From positions 1-6,027 of the forward strand of contig JAPYLE010000044.1 in NCBI GenBank assembly GCA_027293795.1: a stretch of 6,027 bases of DNA, read 5' to 3'. The stretch is from Rickettsia endosymbiont of Ixodes persulcatus (GTDB lineage: Bacteria; Pseudomonadota; Alphaproteobacteria; Rickettsiales; Rickettsiaceae). The position numbers and the translations under genes are program-made. The notes below the pieces were generated by a model. The model was not told the DNA's origin and ran no database searches. It saw only the letters and a list, made by a program, of their open reading frames with translations. Positions 4,701-6,027 of the stretch are shown piece by piece (position 1 is the first letter of the stretch; each line of letters opens with the position of its first letter).

Positions 4701-6027
4701 TGGTTTAACATATCAAGCAGGCGGTGTAGCCGGAAAAAATTTCGATGGTACAATCACTCTTGGAAGTGCTAACGGTAACTCTAATGTAATTTTTGCTGAT
4801 GGTACAAACTCTACTTCTACAAGTACGGTTGCTACCGTTAAAGCTAATAACGGTGTCGTAACTTACTTAGGTAGTGCATCTGTCGGTAATATAGGTAGCT
4901 CTAATACTCCTGTAGCTTCCGTACAATTTACGGGTCCTGCCGGTTCATTAGAAAAATTACAAGGAAATATATATTCTACGGCAACCAATTTTGGTAATGT
5001 TAACTTAAATGTTGCAGCATCGAACGTAATTTTAGGTGGCGGTACAACTGCTATTAACGGTAATATAGATCTTGCTACAAACACCTTAACATTTGCAAGC
5101 GGTACTTCAACATGGGGAGGCAATACTTCTCTTAGCACAATGCTAACAGTAGCAAACGGCAGTATAGGTCATATCGTTATCGCAGAAGGTGTTCAAGTTA
5201 ATGCAACAACTACAGGAACCACAATCATTAACGTACAAGATAGTGCTAATGCAAATTTCAGCGGTATACAAACTTATACTTTAATCCAAGGCGGGGTTCG
5301 TTTCGCAGGTACTTTAGGTGATCCTAAGTTTAACGTAACTGGAAGTAATATTTTCGTAAAGTATGGATTAATACGTGCCGATAATAAAGATTACGTATTA
5401 ACACGTACTAACGATGTAGCAAATGTAGTTACAAAGGCTATCGGAAGTAGCCAGTTTGCAGGTGTAGTCGATATAGGTCAGAACGTTACAACATTTGTAA
5501 ATGCAACTAATACCGCAGCATATAATAATCTTCTTTTAGCTAAAAATACTACTGATGCAGCTAACTTTGTCGGAGCTATTACTACCGATACAAGTGCGGC
5601 TGTAACTAATGCACAATTAGATGTAGCTAAAGATATCCAAGCTCAACTTGGTAACAGGTTAGGTGCTCTTAGATATCTTGGTACTTATGAAACTCCTGAA
5701 ATGGCAGGAGCTGAAGGCGGGTTAGCATCTACACCGCAAGGTCCGGTTGCAGCAGGTGACGAAGCTGTTGACAATGTAGCTTACGGTATATGGGCAAAAC
5801 CTTTCTATACTGATGCATATCAAAGTAAGAAAGGCGGTTTAGCAGGTTATAAAGCTAAAACCACTGGTGTCGTAATCGGTTTAGATACGCTAGCTAACGA
5901 TAACTTAATGATCGGTGCTGCTATCGGTATCACTAAAACCGATATAAAACACCAAGATTATAAGAAAGGTGATAAAACCGATATTAACAGTTTCTCATTC
6001 TCTCTATACGGTGCACAGCAGCTTGTT
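1708..6027 (+). CDS. ompB: outer membrane autotransporter OmpB (Sca5), 3' end outside the window
   Basis: The frame is open for 1440 codons to the window edge. OmpB is a type V autotransporter: a secreted passenger forms the rickettsial surface layer and takes part in host-cell adhesion and invasion, while a C-terminal barrel anchors and exports it. Residues 1-35 are a signal peptide starting MAQKPNFLKKLISAGLVTAS, with likely cleavage near 34-36. Residues 36 to about 1325 are the Gly/Asn/Thr-rich, cysteine-poor passenger, with recurring GNIG-type motifs (for example 368, 427, 507, 599, 1060) as expected of a beta-helix. An alpha-helical linker (around DVAKDIQAQLGNRLGALRYL, 1305-1324) precedes the usual processing region near 1349-1353 (AAGDEAVDNV). 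The barrel then begins at AYGIWAKPFY, and about 88 of its roughly 320 residues are visible. Rickettsial OmpB is about 1650 residues long, so about 230 codons are missing. The ATG follows a weak AGG. The N-terminal third looks diverged from the OmpB sequences I remember. Identification is very secure. Confidence 0.97.
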   Translation, partial: MAQKPNFLKKLISAGLVTASTATIVAGFAGSAMGAANRNIDANVNLNAVGIPGIVTGDSLTYVVQAGGPFTATADGGNDNGGNPTVLCGSINMLQSGVFAVNGTNIAIGAVSGAAGQLLTVNITSGHTLTLNGAPGVAAFPINTYTNLGPINFADANSVFQISLAANGADGTKTAVFGNTATFNGTAAGKGHINIDNGSIVIFNGTIGNTNGIQGFILGANAQVTLNANAKLDGIVGADGIILGNAAVLNVADGVNITGITAANNIDIGGAGANNGTVNFLGDSTVSTDIGANNPVAAVNVAGELTFQGGNNGNGGTFAAQAINLTSADSLIKFTTQDHNVVGNILNTSGTNNQGGFSVNGGNVTVTGNIGANGNSLATINFETDNTLVVHKAAANATNALFVQNVSTATANKGILELRGTNFAINGNIGGNNALKIVTLADDDNGAATNFTLKQGSKINAQNIYLSKAFDNTLTLEEGTTVNGDIINMLAAGNGTIALTGNATINGNIGVDAAVGGNVGNALKNINLAGKNLSYGGNSVLLVNNPANAITFGANETLTLTNTTDAALQIKANLAVTTDKQGILDASSLTNDQTLTISGNIGAIAPGANKILGQLRVGSSKTILNAGDVAINELDIGNNGSVQLGHNTYLITKTTNAAGQGKIIVAGDPAAPITTLSAGTNLGSAANSLAEINFAAPIAPNDSVLEVGKGVNLYATNITTAAADTGSFSFTAGGTNIVSGIVGGQQGNKFNTVELDNGTTAQFLGSAIFSGKSTIVGNSTLQIGGNYTTSFIESADNTGIVEFVNADDITVTLQTQAAAVDVLKQITVSGPGRVVFNENGNLAGHGVNTTKIAFANASLGVGLFLPSKISFDGLTITSTVGNGPVGDLNVPAVIVSDVDSTIAPGQAIGDQNNVVGLGLASDDTITVDANTLYAGLFTVNDGQGIIQLNGGVPNTPGTIYGLGIKPEDEAALKLKLVTVTTNYKNLGNTFVNNLIVNDGLTYQAGGVAGKNFDGTITLGSANGNSNVIFADGTNSTSTSTVATVKANNGVVTYLGSASVGNIGSSNTPVASVQFTGPAGSLEKLQGNIYSTATNFGNVNLNVAASNVILGGGTTAINGNIDLATNTLTFASGTSTWGGNTSLSTMLTVANGSIGHIVIAEGVQVNATTTGTTIINVQDSANANFSGIQTYTLIQGGVRFAGTLGDPKFNVTGSNIFVKYGLIRADNKDYVLTRTNDVANVVTKAIGSSQFAGVVDIGQNVTTFVNATNTAAYNNLLLAKNTTDAANFVGAITTDTSAAVTNAQLDVAKDIQAQLGNRLGALRYLGTYETPEMAGAEGGLASTPQGPVAAGDEAVDNVAYGIWAKPFYTDAYQSKKGGLAGYKAKTTGVVIGLDTLANDNLMIGAAIGITKTDIKHQDYKKGDKTDINSFSFSLYGAQQLV

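Noticed and set aside
2809..5076. CRISPR or tandem DNA repeats in ompB
   Set aside because: The repeated GGTAATAT-type words are very short, irregularly spaced and in frame, reflecting the GNIG protein motif rather than a DNA repeat array.
2098..5138. Several minus-strand open frames of 71-120 codons within ompB
   Set aside because: They are antisense shadows of the Gly/Ala/Asn/Thr-rich ompB codons. They have no homology-like motifs and overlap a certain gene.

Overview
This window looks like Rickettsia chromosome. The DNA is AT-rich. Two spacers carry the short palindromic, repeat-laden DNA typical of rickettsiae (motifs such as TTCCCGC..TTCGCAGGAAT and GTCATCCCG...ACGGGATCC). Most of the window is the 5' part of the gene for the rickettsial surface autotransporter OmpB (Sca5). 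The visible barrel portion resembles spotted-fever-group OmpB closely. The N-terminal third of the passenger differs from the R. conorii/rickettsii and R. typhi sequences as I remember them, so a less-studied or more basal lineage is possible. I do not assign a species.

Layout. Positions 2-40 are probably the last codons of an upstream plus-strand gene. Positions 41-508 hold no convincing gene: they contain a dense series of small hairpins (about 245-373) followed by a rickettsial repeat (about 375-449). A good sigma-70-type promoter lies at 509-536. It precedes a short plus-strand gene (683-1288, TTG start) for a stand-alone RelA/SpoT (p)ppGpp-synthetase-like domain, with no hydrolase or C-terminal regulatory domains. 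Between this gene and ompB (1289-1707) there are two adjacent palindromic repeats. The second contains a perfect 14-bp stem that could end transcription. After them come a second promoter (TTGTAA-17-TATACT) and a leader of roughly 130 bases. ompB begins at 1708 and stays open for 1440 codons to the window edge, where it is cut inside the beta-barrel domain.

Nothing suggests that the alarmone-synthetase-like gene and ompB form one operon. Each has its own candidate promoter, and repeats with a possible terminator lie between them. The synthetase-like protein would act in the cytoplasm on GTP/GDP and ATP. OmpB is exported, and its passenger forms the main protein layer on the cell surface. I found no convincing new multi-gene system. 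The points most worth a second look are the mosaic appearance of OmpB, the apparently intact synthetase active site in a hydrolase-less RelA/SpoT fragment, and the structured segment at 245-373.
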